From the NCBI GenBank assembly GCA_029959615.1, contig JASCOD010000010.1, positions 62,001 to 126,000 of the forward strand: a stretch of DNA of 64,000 bases. Reading direction: 5' to 3'. The notes beneath the pieces were generated by a model, which saw nothing but the letters and a program-made list of their open reading frames with translations, ran no database searches and was not told the DNA's origin. Origin of the DNA: Flavobacteriaceae bacterium PS02338. GTDB taxonomy: Bacteria; Bacteroidota; Bacteroidia; Sphingobacteriales; Sphingobacteriaceae. Position numbers and translations under genes: made by a program. Below, piece by piece: positions 8,842-16,160 of this stretch. How positions within the stretch are numbered: the first letter of the stretch is position 1; the number at the start of each line of letters is the position of its first letter.

Positions 8842-9645
8842 ATGACAACAGATTTTATAGGCTATTTATTGGCCGTTTTAGTAGGTGTTTCATTAGGACT
8901 TATAGGTAGCGGAGGTTCCATACTTACCGTTCCTATTTTGGTGTATGTGATGGGTGTTAATCCTATTCTGGCAACAGCCTATTCCTTATTCGTTGTAGGG
9001 GCAACATCTTTGGTCGGTGGCGTTCAAAATGCCCTACATAAAAAAGTAGATTTTAAAACCGTATTTATTTTTGGTATTCCATCTATTGTTGCAGTGTATT
9101 TAACCAGAGCATATCTGATGCCTCTGATTCCTGATGTTATTTTCACTGTTGGAAGTTTTGAATTTACCAAACCTATCGCCTTAATGGTGTTGTTTGCCAT
9201 CGTAATGATATTTGCTTCGATATCCATGATACGTCCTTGTCCGCATTGTAAAGATGCAGATGACGGCGAAATAAAATACAACTATCCAATGATTCTGTTG
9301 GAAGGAGCTTTGGTTGGAACTTTAACCGGATTAGTCGGTGCAGGTGGTGGATTTTTAATTATTCCGGCATTGGTTTTATTAGCAAAAATGCCTATGAAAT
9401 TAGCCGTAGGAACTTCCTTATTTATAATTGCTGCGAAATCACTTTTAGGGTTTACCGGAGATTTACAAGGTAGTGAAACCATAGACTGGACTTTGTTATC
9501 CACTTTTACCGGATTATCCGTTGTCGGGATTTTTATCGGAATCTTCCTGTCAAAAAAAATAGAAGGAAATAAACTCAAATCCGCATTCGGTTGGTTTGTA
9601 CTGGTTATGGGAATCTATATCCTTATCAAAGAATTATTCTTATAA
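8842..9645 (+). CDS. TauE/SafE family membrane transporter (sulfite/sulfonate-type anion exporter)
   Basis: 267 residues with about eight membrane helices in two related halves. Each half begins with the family's small-residue motif: GVSLGLIGSGGSILTVPIL at residues 15-33 and GTLTGLVGAGGGFLIIPAL in the second half. A short cytoplasmic loop carries CPHCKDAD, a CxxC pair seen in some homologs. TauE/SafE proteins move sulfite, sulfoacetate or related anions; as persulfide dioxygenases release sulfite, export of sulfite would suit the neighbouring MBL-rhodanese genes. Its promoter has the shared Crp/Fnr-like site. Confidence 0.88.
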   Translation: MTTDFIGYLLAVLVGVSLGLIGSGGSILTVPILVYVMGVNPILATAYSLFVVGATSLVGGVQNALHKKVDFKTVFIFGIPSIVAVYLTRAYLMPLIPDVIFTVGSFEFTKPIALMVLFAIVMIFASISMIRPCPHCKDADDGEIKYNYPMILLEGALVGTLTGLVGAGGGFLIIPALVLLAKMPMKLAVGTSLFIIAAKSLLGFTGDLQGSETIDWTLLSTFTGLSVVGIFIGIFLSKKIEGNKLKSAFGWFVLVMGIYILIKELFL

Positions 9646-9656
9646 AAAACAGTCTT

Positions 9657-9700
9657 GTAACCTATGTTACTGTACGGGTTATAAACAGGTTGTAGTTTTG
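9657..9700 (+). promoter_or_regulatory. Crp/Fnr-like palindrome plus -7 box, promoter of the MBL-rhodanese operon at 9738
   Basis: GTAAC-CTAT-GTTAC (9657-9670) has the same spacer as the site at 4053. TAGTTTTG follows at 9693-9700, 29.5 bp from the centre. It begins 12 bp after the TauE/SafE stop codon. Confidence 0.72.
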
Positions 9701-9737
9701 TATCATTAATATTTAAACAATTAAAAAATTATAAAAA

Positions 9738-11156
9738 ATGAAAGTAGAACAAATTTATACAGGATGTTTAGCTCAGGGAGCTTATTATGTCGAAAGTAAC
9801 GGAGAAGCCGTGGTAATAGATCCGCTTCGTGAAGTACAGCCTTACATCGAAAAAGCGGAAAAAGACGGAGCCAAAATCAAATATGTATTAGAAACACATT
9901 TTCACGCTGATTTTGTAAGCGGTCATTTAGATTTGGCTAAAAAAACCGGTGCAACGATTATTTTTGGTCCTACTGCAAAACCTTCATTTGACGCACATGT
10001 TGCCAAAGACGGTGAAATTTTAAATGTTGGAAATATTCAAATCAAAGTAATCCACACACCGGGACATACGATGGAAAGTACTTGTTTTCTTTTAATAGAT
10101 GAAAACGGAAAAGAAACAGGATTATTTACTGGCGATACCTTATTTATTGGTGATGTGGGTCGTCCGGATTTGGCACAGAAAGTAATTGCCGACTTAACTC
10201 AAGAGAAATTAGCCGCTCATTTGTACGATTCACTGCACAACAAAATTATTCCGTTGGCTGACGACATAATAGTATATCCCGCACACGGAGCCGGTTCGGC
10301 TTGTGGTAAAAACATGAGTAAAGAAACTACCGATACCTTGGGTAACCAAAAGAAAACCAACTATGCCCTACAGCCGATGACAAAAGAAAAATTCATTGAT
10401 GAAGTATTGGATGGATTGATGCCGCCTCCGGGATATTTTCCTGAAAATGTTTTGTTGAACATCAAAGGGTATGAAAGCATTGATGAGGTGTTGCACAAGG
10501 GAACACAAGCTCTAAATCCAGAAGCATTTGAAGTGGCTGCTAATGAAACCGATGCTTTGTTACTGGATACCCGTGATGCACAAACATTTGCCAAAGGATT
10601 TATTCCGAATTCCATTAACATTGGTATCGATGGAAATTTTGCTCCCTGGGTTGGAACACTTATTCCAGATATTAAGCAAACCATTTTATTGATTGCAGAC
10701 GAAGGTCGTGAAGAAGAAATCGTTACCCGTTTGGCTCGTGTGGGTTATGACAATACTATAGGCTATTTAAAAGGCGGATTTGACGCTTGGAAAAATGCGG
10801 GAAAAGAAACCGATACCATCGAATCAATTTCGGTAGATGAATTAGCAAAACGAATGGAAGAAAATCCAAACCTGAACATTTTAGATGTACGTAAAAAGAG
10901 TGAGCATTTTTCAGAACACATGATCGACTCAGAAAACATAGCTTTAGACTATATCAACGAACACATTGCCGAAGTAAGCAAAGACAAAACTTACTATGTG
11001 CATTGCGCCGGTGGTTATCGTTCTATGATATTCAATTCGATATTAAGAGCAAGAGGCTATGACAATTTGATTGATGTTCAAGGTGGTTTTACGGCGATCA
11101 AAGAATCTGGAAAATTCAAAGTAAGCGATTACGTTTGCCCAACCACAATGCTTTAA
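9738..11156 (+). CDS. Cytoplasmic metallo-beta-lactamase-rhodanese fusion (CstB-like persulfide dioxygenase)
   Basis: 472 residues without signal peptide. The metal-binding motif is THFHADFVSGH (H54, H56, D58), followed by HTPGHTMEST, a GDTLFIGDVGRPD segment and YPAHGAGSACGKN. The first rhodanese domain (about residues 270-350) lacks an active Cys (DTRDAQTF... then ADEGREEE). The second has the loop C423-AGGYR. This architecture is that of CstB and related persulfide dioxygenase-sulfurtransferases, which convert thiol persulfides to sulfite and thiosulfate. It is less similar to the proteins at 4177 and 11184 than those are to each other. It starts an apparent operon running through 14805. 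Confidence 0.88.
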   Translation: MKVEQIYTGCLAQGAYYVESNGEAVVIDPLREVQPYIEKAEKDGAKIKYVLETHFHADFVSGHLDLAKKTGATIIFGPTAKPSFDAHVAKDGEILNVGNIQIKVIHTPGHTMESTCFLLIDENGKETGLFTGDTLFIGDVGRPDLAQKVIADLTQEKLAAHLYDSLHNKIIPLADDIIVYPAHGAGSACGKNMSKETTDTLGNQKKTNYALQPMTKEKFIDEVLDGLMPPPGYFPENVLLNIKGYESIDEVLHKGTQALNPEAFEVAANETDALLLDTRDAQTFAKGFIPNSINIGIDGNFAPWVGTLIPDIKQTILLIADEGREEEIVTRLARVGYDNTIGYLKGGFDAWKNAGKETDTIESISVDELAKRMEENPNLNILDVRKKSEHFSEHMIDSENIALDYINEHIAEVSKDKTYYVHCAGGYRSMIFNSILRARGYDNLIDVQGGFTAIKESGKFKVSDYVCPTTML

Positions 11157-11183
11157 TTAATAACATTTAAAAATTTAAAAAAT

Positions 11184-12566
11184 ATGTTTTTTCAACACGT
11201 ATACGACAAAAGTCTTGCACAGGCGAGCTACTTTATCGGCTGTCAGGCAAAAGGTGAAGCCATTGTTATTGATGCTCAACGTGATATAGATGTATATCTG
11301 GAAATTGCGAAGCAAAACAATATGAAAATTACCCATATTACGGAAACGCATATCCATGCCGATTTTCTCTGCGGTTCACGCGAATTAGCAGCAGCGACCG
11401 GAGCACAAATGTATCTTTCAGACGAAGGTGGGTCAGATTGGGAATACCAGTTTCCGCATCATGCCAAGCTGAAACACGGTGACAAAATCAGTGTAGGAAA
11501 CTTGACATTAGAAGTATTGCACACACCGGGTCACACACCGGAAAGCATCAGCTTTCTGTTGACAGACCATCCGGCTACAGATAAACCGGTAATGGTATTC
11601 ACGGGAGATTTTGTTTTTGTTGGTGATATAGGCCGCCCTGATTTATTGGAAAAAGCGGCAGGTTTGGTTGGCACACAAGAAAAAGGAGCCAAACAGATGT
11701 ATGAATCTATACAACGGTTTGCTGAATTGCCGGAATACGTGCAGGTATGGCCGGCACATGGAGCAGGTTCGGCTTGTGGTAAGGCTTTGGGAGCAGTACC
11801 AAGCTCTACTGTCGGCTATGAAAAAATCCGCAACTGGGCATTTCAATACGAAGATGATGAAGCGGGCTTTGTGAAATATCTTTTGGAAGGACAACCAGAA
11901 CCACCGAAATATTTTGCGATGATGAAACACTTGAACAAAGTGAATCGTCCTTTATTGGTGGAGGTCCCGAAACATCCGAAATTATCGAAAGAACAATTTT
12001 TAACAGCCTACAACAACGGATTGAAAGTTATCGATGCTCGCAATAAAGTAGATTTTGCGAAAGGATTTATTCCGGAAAGTATCAATATCCAAGGTAATAA
12101 TTCTTTCTCTACATGGGCGGGCTGGTTACTGAATTATCAGGAACAATTCGTTTTGGTTGCCGATGATAATCAAATCGAAGATTTGACCAGAAAACTGATG
12201 CGAATAGGCTTGGATAACATCTACGGATACATTACCAACGTAGAAGACTTAGGATTGGAATTGGAAACTGAAGCCATCATAGATGTAGAAGAATTCAAAT
12301 CGTATATCGGAAATCCAAATGCACAAATCGTAGATGTAAGAGGATTGACAGAATATGAGACCTACCATGTAAAGGGTGCAGACCATGTTTTTGTGGGAAC
12401 ATTACTGGACAATCTGGACAAGTTCAACAAAGACAAACAAATCATTATCCATTGCCAAAGTGGAGATAGAGCAACAATTGCACAATCATTGTTGGCTAAA
12501 AACGGTTTCAAAAATGTGAAGAACTATAGTGCCGGAATGAAAGAATGGATAGCATTGAACAGTTAA
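11184..12566 (+). CDS. Cytoplasmic metallo-beta-lactamase-rhodanese fusion, paralog of the exported enzyme
   Basis: 460 residues beginning MFFQHVYDKSLAQASYFIG, with no signal peptide. The metal-site motif is THIHADFLCGSREL (H56, H58, D60), then HTPGHTPES, GRPD and WPAHGAGSACGKA. The central rhodanese-like domain is inactive (VIDARNKVDF... ADDNQIED, no Cys). The C-terminal one has C424-QSGDR. It aligns along its whole length with the exported protein at 4177, which looks like the same enzyme with a signal peptide added. It lies 27 nt after the second MBL-rhodanese gene and 30 nt before the peroxiredoxin gene. Two different cytoplasmic enzymes in tandem suggest different persulfide substrates. 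Confidence 0.86.
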   Translation: MFFQHVYDKSLAQASYFIGCQAKGEAIVIDAQRDIDVYLEIAKQNNMKITHITETHIHADFLCGSRELAAATGAQMYLSDEGGSDWEYQFPHHAKLKHGDKISVGNLTLEVLHTPGHTPESISFLLTDHPATDKPVMVFTGDFVFVGDIGRPDLLEKAAGLVGTQEKGAKQMYESIQRFAELPEYVQVWPAHGAGSACGKALGAVPSSTVGYEKIRNWAFQYEDDEAGFVKYLLEGQPEPPKYFAMMKHLNKVNRPLLVEVPKHPKLSKEQFLTAYNNGLKVIDARNKVDFAKGFIPESINIQGNNSFSTWAGWLLNYQEQFVLVADDNQIEDLTRKLMRIGLDNIYGYITNVEDLGLELETEAIIDVEEFKSYIGNPNAQIVDVRGLTEYETYHVKGADHVFVGTLLDNLDKFNKDKQIIIHCQSGDRATIAQSLLAKNGFKNVKNYSAGMKEWIALNS

Positions 12567-12596
12567 AAGTTATCAACTCATAAAAAATTAAATAAA

Positions 12597-13244
12597 ATGG
12601 AACAAGTAATCAATACAATGCCAAGAATTGGCGATATGGCACCCGATTTTGAAGCGGTGACTACTACAGGAGCAATCAAATTTTCAGAATATAATAAAGG
12701 AAGCTGGGTTATCTTATTCTCACACCCTGCGGATTTCACACCAGTTTGTACAACAGAAATGACAGGATTTGCTAACGAGAGCGATTTCTTTGAAAAACAC
12801 AATACCAAACTAATGGGCTTGAGCATCGACAGTATTCACAGTCATATTGCCTGGGTAAATGCGGTTGATGAAAAAACAGGTGTATTGTTCAACTTCCCGA
12901 TTATTGCAGATTTGGATATGAAAGTAGCCAAATTGTACGGAATGTTGCAACCAGGAGAAAGCGAAACTGCGGCTGTCCGTGCCGTATTCATCATGGATCC
13001 GGCAGGAAAAATCCGTTTGATTATGTATTACCCTTTAAACGTAGGGCGTAATATGGACGAGATCAAACGATCATTGTTAGCACTTCAGACATCTGATGAA
13101 TACAAAGTTGCTATGCCTTTGAACTGGCAGCCTGGCGATAAAGTGATTGTAGGAGCACCAAAAACATTGGAAGGATTGAAAGAGCGTAAAGCCGATACGA
13201 CTTTAGAACAGGTGGATTGGTACCTTGCTAAAAAATCAATTTAA
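12597..13244 (+). CDS. 1-Cys (Prx6-type) peroxiredoxin
   Basis: 215 residues, the length of the Prx6 group. The active site is HPADFTPVCTTE with peroxidatic C51, and no other cysteine occurs in the protein, so it must be re-reduced by an outside thiol. The long C-terminal part (LNWQPGDKVIVGAP...) is the Prx6 dimerisation arm. It reduces hydroperoxides in the cytoplasm and may also act on hydropersulfides. It sits between MBL-rhodanese genes and rhodanese/thioredoxin genes, so the thioredoxin at 14512 is a possible reductant. That link is inferred from position only. Confidence 0.92.
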   Translation: MEQVINTMPRIGDMAPDFEAVTTTGAIKFSEYNKGSWVILFSHPADFTPVCTTEMTGFANESDFFEKHNTKLMGLSIDSIHSHIAWVNAVDEKTGVLFNFPIIADLDMKVAKLYGMLQPGESETAAVRAVFIMDPAGKIRLIMYYPLNVGRNMDEIKRSLLALQTSDEYKVAMPLNWQPGDKVIVGAPKTLEGLKERKADTTLEQVDWYLAKKSI

Positions 13245-13315
13245 TCATTAAGAATAAGGAGATTGGCTTTACGCAAATTTAGGGTCAGTCTTCTTATCAT
13301 AAATATTTACATCAT

Positions 13316-13630
13316 ATGTTAGAGTTATTAGACAAACTTTCGAAAGATAAGTTTTTAGATAAAGATTTTCTTTTTTTGGTTGATGTACGCACTCCTGAAG
13401 AATTTAATTCGGGAAGTGTTGACGGTGCCATAAACATACCATTAAGTGTATTGGAACAGGAGCTTTCACAATTTAAAAACAAAGAAAACATTATCGTTTT
13501 CTGCCGAAGCGGAGCAAGAAGCGGAAATGCACAAATAATCCTTCAGCAACACGGATTTGAAAATGTAGTGAACGGTGGTCCGTGGCAAAATGTACAGCAA
13601 GCCTTGGATGAAATATTACAGAAAAAGTAA
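13316..13630 (+). CDS. Single-domain rhodanese (sulfurtransferase), cytoplasmic
   Basis: 104 residues, one rhodanese domain. The start DVRTPEEFNSGSVDGAINIP and active-site loop C63-RSGARSG are the standard GlpE/PspE-type pattern. Without signal or membrane segment it should act in the cytoplasm, moving sulfane sulfur between persulfidated carriers and acceptors. It lies 71 nt after the peroxiredoxin gene and 43 nt before a membrane-anchored rhodanese with 40-50% visible similarity, so the pair looks like an old duplication. Confidence 0.92.
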   Translation: MLELLDKLSKDKFLDKDFLFLVDVRTPEEFNSGSVDGAINIPLSVLEQELSQFKNKENIIVFCRSGARSGNAQIILQQHGFENVVNGGPWQNVQQALDEILQKK

Positions 13631-13673
13631 ATGACACATCACTTTTTCACTCAACGGTATAAATCAAAAAAAG

Positions 13674-14045
13674 ATGCAAAAACAAAGTTTCAAATTCATT
13701 CTCATTATTATAATCGGAGTAGTTATGTTAGGAATTTTTAAAAATCTTTTCGGTCAGAAAGACAATACACAGCTAAAAGAAGTTATCAAAGAAGGTGCTT
13801 TCCTGGTTGATGTTCGCACGCCTTCTGAATTTGCATCCGGAAGCGTAAAAGAAGCAGTAAACATTCCATTGGATAAAGTTTCGGGGCAATTATCTAAATT
13901 CAAGGGTAAAAAACACATCGTTGTATTTTGCAGAAGTGGCAACCGTAGCGGACAGGCAAAGAGTATTTTAGAAAAAAACGGTTTTAATAACGTTGTCAAT
14001 GGCGGAACTTGGAACAATGTACAGAAAGTAATTACAGAGAATTAA
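13674..14045 (+). CDS. Membrane-anchored rhodanese (sulfurtransferase)
   Basis: 123 residues. One N-terminal hydrophobic helix (about residues 7-24, FILIIIIGVVMLGIF) could serve as signal anchor, putting the rhodanese domain on the outer face of the inner membrane. The domain has DVRTPSEFASGSVKEAVNIP and the loop C86-RSGNRSG. It is followed 10 nt later by a DUF2892 membrane protein; rhodanese plus DUF2892 is the two-part layout found fused in E. coli YgaP. Here the same pair is encoded by adjacent genes. Confidence 0.9.
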   Translation: MQKQSFKFILIIIIGVVMLGIFKNLFGQKDNTQLKEVIKEGAFLVDVRTPSEFASGSVKEAVNIPLDKVSGQLSKFKGKKHIVVFCRSGNRSGQAKSILEKNGFNNVVNGGTWNNVQKVITEN

Positions 14046-14055
14046 GAACAGACAA

Positions 14056-14298
14056 ATGAAAAACTATTTAAGCAACTGGAATTTTATGCGGATTATCCGT
14101 CTGGTTCTGGGAATTGTGATCATCGTTCAAGGCATTCAGGCACAGCAATGGATGCTTGTTGTCTTAGGTGGATTATTTACACTAATGCCGCTGTTTAATA
14201 TTGGTTGTTGTAGTACGACCGGCTGTGATACCACTTATAGAGCAAGGAAAACTATCGAAAAAGAAGATATTACCTATGAAGAAGTAAAATCGAAATAG
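14056..14298 (+). CDS. DUF2892 (YgaP-like transmembrane) protein, copy 1
   Basis: 80 residues with two hydrophobic helices (about 12-28 and 33-50) and a cysteine-rich end GCCSTTGCDT. The start NWNFMRIIRLVLGIVIIVQG is typical of the inner-membrane domain of YgaP, which has been linked to export of thiocyanate or handling of sulfane sulfur. Its stop overlaps the GTG start of the next gene by one base. A second copy lies at 19313 in a duplicated arrangement. Confidence 0.85.
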   Translation: MKNYLSNWNFMRIIRLVLGIVIIVQGIQAQQWMLVVLGGLFTLMPLFNIGCCSTTGCDTTYRARKTIEKEDITYEEVKSK

Positions 14299-14534
14299 TG
14301 AGGAATACATTTACAAGAAAAAAACTGTTGATTTTAATTGATATACCATTGGGTGCCATAGCTGGATTTCTGTATTGGAAGTTCATTGGCTGTAATACAG
14401 CTACCTGTGCCATCACATCAAGCTCTATTAACAGTGCTTTATATGAGACGGTTATTGGTGGCTTGGCATTTTCAATGTTCAAAAAAGATAAAAAAGATAA
14501 AAAAGAAAAGAATGAAATTTCAGGAAATTATTAA
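14298..14534 (+). CDS. DUF6132-like small membrane protein, copy 1
   Basis: 78 residues starting with GTG at 14298, which overlaps the upstream stop (translational coupling). Two membrane helices surround a conserved GFLYWKFIGCNTATCAITSS segment with two cysteines. The tail is a run of charged Lys-Asp repeats (KKDKKDKKEK). Its last 23 nt overlap the thioredoxin gene. The function is not known; the constant pairing with DUF2892 and thioredoxin in this window (twice) argues for a joint redox or sulfur role. Confidence 0.75.
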   Translation: MRNTFTRKKLLILIDIPLGAIAGFLYWKFIGCNTATCAITSSSINSALYETVIGGLAFSMFKKDKKDKKEKNEISGNY

Positions 14535-14805
14535 ACAAGACAAACCCGTGTTGGTCGATTTTTTTGCTACATGGTGCGGACCTTGCAAAATGCAGGCTCC
14601 CATATTGGAAGAACTAAAACAACGTATTGGTGATACAGCTACTATTATTAAAATAGATGTAGATCAAAACCAACAGATTGCTGCACAATATCAAATACGT
14701 AGTGTTCCGACATTGGCTATCTTTAAAAATGGAGAAGTCAAATGGAGGCAGTCAGGAGTTTTTCCTGCGAGCGAATTGGAAAGATTAATAAAAGAAAATC
14801 TATAA
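14512..14805 (+). CDS. Thioredoxin, copy 1
   Basis: 97 residues from the ATG at 14512. The open frame extends further upstream but that part is an out-of-frame reading of the DUF6132 gene. The active site is WCGPCK with C22 and C25, and the cis-Pro loop is SVPTL. The protein is short but has all thioredoxin core elements. It overlaps the DUF6132 gene by 23 nt and ends the operon, just before a terminator. A paralog with 97 residues lies at 17590, and remains of a third copy lie at 19735 and 20407. Confidence 0.92.
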   Translation: MKFQEIIKQDKPVLVDFFATWCGPCKMQAPILEELKQRIGDTATIIKIDVDQNQQIAAQYQIRSVPTLAIFKNGEVKWRQSGVFPASELERLIKENL

Positions 14806-14810
14806 AAAAA

Positions 14811-14843
14811 AGAAGCCGCCTCAGTTGTGAAACGGCTTCTTTA
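14811..14843. terminator. Bidirectional intrinsic terminator
   Basis: AGAAGCCG (14811-14818) pairs with CGGCTTCT (14833-14840) across a 14-nt loop, with a run of A before and T residues after. It lies between the converging thioredoxin gene (ends 14805) and SnoaL-like gene (ends 14878). Confidence 0.8.
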
Positions 14844-14877
14844 TCTGTCTGTTATTTACATCTTTTAAGGGTCGAGG

Positions 14878-15267
14878 TTATTTCCCCCAAAAAACATTTT
14901 CCGCTTCCTGGTCTTCTGAGAACAACCATACTTCGGTAATTTTTTCGTTTTCTACCTTGAACAGGTCAATGCCCGCCATATCCATTTTACGGTCTTCAAT
15001 CGTACCGCTGAAACGCAACGGCATGGCAACAAGATCACCGTTTACCATCAGGTCTCCGTTGGGAGCCAGTGCAAAGGTTCCTTTTGAGGTTTCCATCATA
15101 CCGCCGATCATCTTACCGATTTCGTCAGCCCCCTGTTTTACGCCCGAAAACTGGTTGCTTCCCGGTTGGTGCCATTTTACATCTTCACTGAAAAACGAAA
15201 ATGCGGCAGGTACATCCCCTTTTCCCAAGGCTTGTGCATAAGCCAGAACAATTTCTTTTGCTGTCAT
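14878..15267 (-). CDS. SnoaL-like (NTF2-fold) protein A
   Basis: 129 residues from the ATG at 15267; the open frame continues 20 codons further, but MTAKEIVLAYAQALGKGDV is the normal beginning of the fold. Features such as AFSFFSEDVKWHQPG and the C-terminal ITEVWLF match nuclear-transport-factor-2-like SnoaL proteins, a family that includes cyclases, isomerases and detoxification enzymes. It follows another SnoaL-like gene by 46 nt on the same strand, so they probably form a two-gene transcript controlled by the divergent HxlR regulator. The substrate is unknown. Confidence 0.8.
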   Translation of the reverse strand: MTAKEIVLAYAQALGKGDVPAAFSFFSEDVKWHQPGSNQFSGVKQGADEIGKMIGGMMETSKGTFALAPNGDLMVNGDLVAMPLRFSGTIEDRKMDMAGIDLFKVENEKITEVWLFSEDQEAENVFWGK

Positions 15268-15313
15268 CTTTTTTCTATTTTTAAATTTATAAATATGATT
15301 GATTCTTTTCTGT

Positions 15314-15691
15314 TTAGAACATGCCATTATTGTTTGCCGGCTGCTCGGGCATCGGCATCATCGCGTCCCAGTGTTCTGCCAGCTTGCCGTCACTGATACG
15401 GTATATATCGATGAACCTCCATTCTTTTCCTGCCATTTCATACTTTGAATGTAGGACTACGGTGTCATTCTCTACCATAACATGCTTAAAATCGATTTTT
15501 TGTTTTGGAATTCCCTGCGAAATCAGCATTTCGACAAGTTTTTTCACCCCTTCTCGTCCATCTGCAATGGTAGGGTTATGCTGTAAAAAATCGTCCGCCA
15601 TATATTCATCAACCCCTGTAATATCAAGGTCACCGAAAATTCGTTGATAGGCTCTTGTGGCTATATTTTTAAGTTCTTGATGATTCGACAT
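15314..15691 (-). CDS. SnoaL-like (NTF2-fold) protein B
   Basis: 125 residues. The stretch YMADDFLQHNPTIADGREGV and the end GKLAEHWDAMMP are the usual marks of SnoaL/ester-cyclase-like proteins (His and Asp in the pocket). It is the first gene of a two-gene minus-strand unit and is divergent from the HxlR regulator at 15806, with 114 bp between. In many bacteria such proteins next to HxlR genes respond to electrophiles; this is context-based. Exact chemistry cannot be told. Confidence 0.82.
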   Translation of the reverse strand: MSNHQELKNIATRAYQRIFGDLDITGVDEYMADDFLQHNPTIADGREGVKKLVEMLISQGIPKQKIDFKHVMVENDTVVLHSKYEMAGKEWRFIDIYRISDGKLAEHWDAMMPMPEQPANNNGMF

Positions 15692-15735
15692 AATACGCTC
15701 TTTTTTAATTGTTTATTGTACAAAATTAAAACATT

Positions 15736-15782
15736 ACTTACTTTTGTACAAGTACAAACCAATTGGTATTGTACTTACTTTT
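15736..15782. promoter_or_regulatory. Operator-like repeats between SnoaL-like genes and hxlR-type gene
   Basis: An inverted repeat TTGTAC-AA-GTACAA (15744-15757) and a direct repeat ACTTACTTTT at 15736-15745 and 15773-15782, 37 bp apart, lie in the short divergent region. This is the expected binding place for the HxlR-type regulator encoded at 15806. Confidence 0.55.
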
Positions 15783-15805
15783 AGGTTAGAATTATTGATA
15801 ATCAG

Positions 15806-16153
15806 ATGGAAAAAAGTCAAAAAAATATTGGACAGTCCGACGAGAACTGCCCTGTGCGTAAATCATTGAAACTGTTGGGAGGCAAATGGACACTGCTAAT
15901 CCTGTTCCAGATCAATGAAAGAGTGCTTCGGTACGGTGAACTTAAACGCTGCATCCCGGGTATCAGTGAAAAGATGCTCATTCAGGAGCTGAACTTTCTG
16001 GTAGAGCATAAACTGGTGTCCAAAAAATCCTATCCCGAAATCCCTCCGAAGGTAGAATACCGATTGACAACATTGGGTCTCAATACTTTACCGATCGTTG
16101 ACAGGCTGGCTGCGTTCGGACTGGAGAACCTGAACGAACAACCAATCCTGTAA
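15806..16153 (+). CDS. HxlR-family winged-helix transcriptional regulator
   Basis: 115 residues. The start of the domain CPVRKSLKLLGGKWTLLILF, with a single Cys near the N-terminus, and LKRCIPGISEKMLIQELNFL (recognition helix) are the HxlR signature. HxlR proteins such as HypR and YodB sense quinones, aldehydes or disulfide stress through this Cys. It is divergent from the SnoaL-like pair and is followed after 7 nt by an AraC-type regulator, which may be co-transcribed. A palindromic site lies in its promoter region. Confidence 0.92.
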   Translation: MEKSQKNIGQSDENCPVRKSLKLLGGKWTLLILFQINERVLRYGELKRCIPGISEKMLIQELNFLVEHKLVSKKSYPEIPPKVEYRLTTLGLNTLPIVDRLAAFGLENLNEQPIL

Positions 16154-16160
16154 ATTTTGT

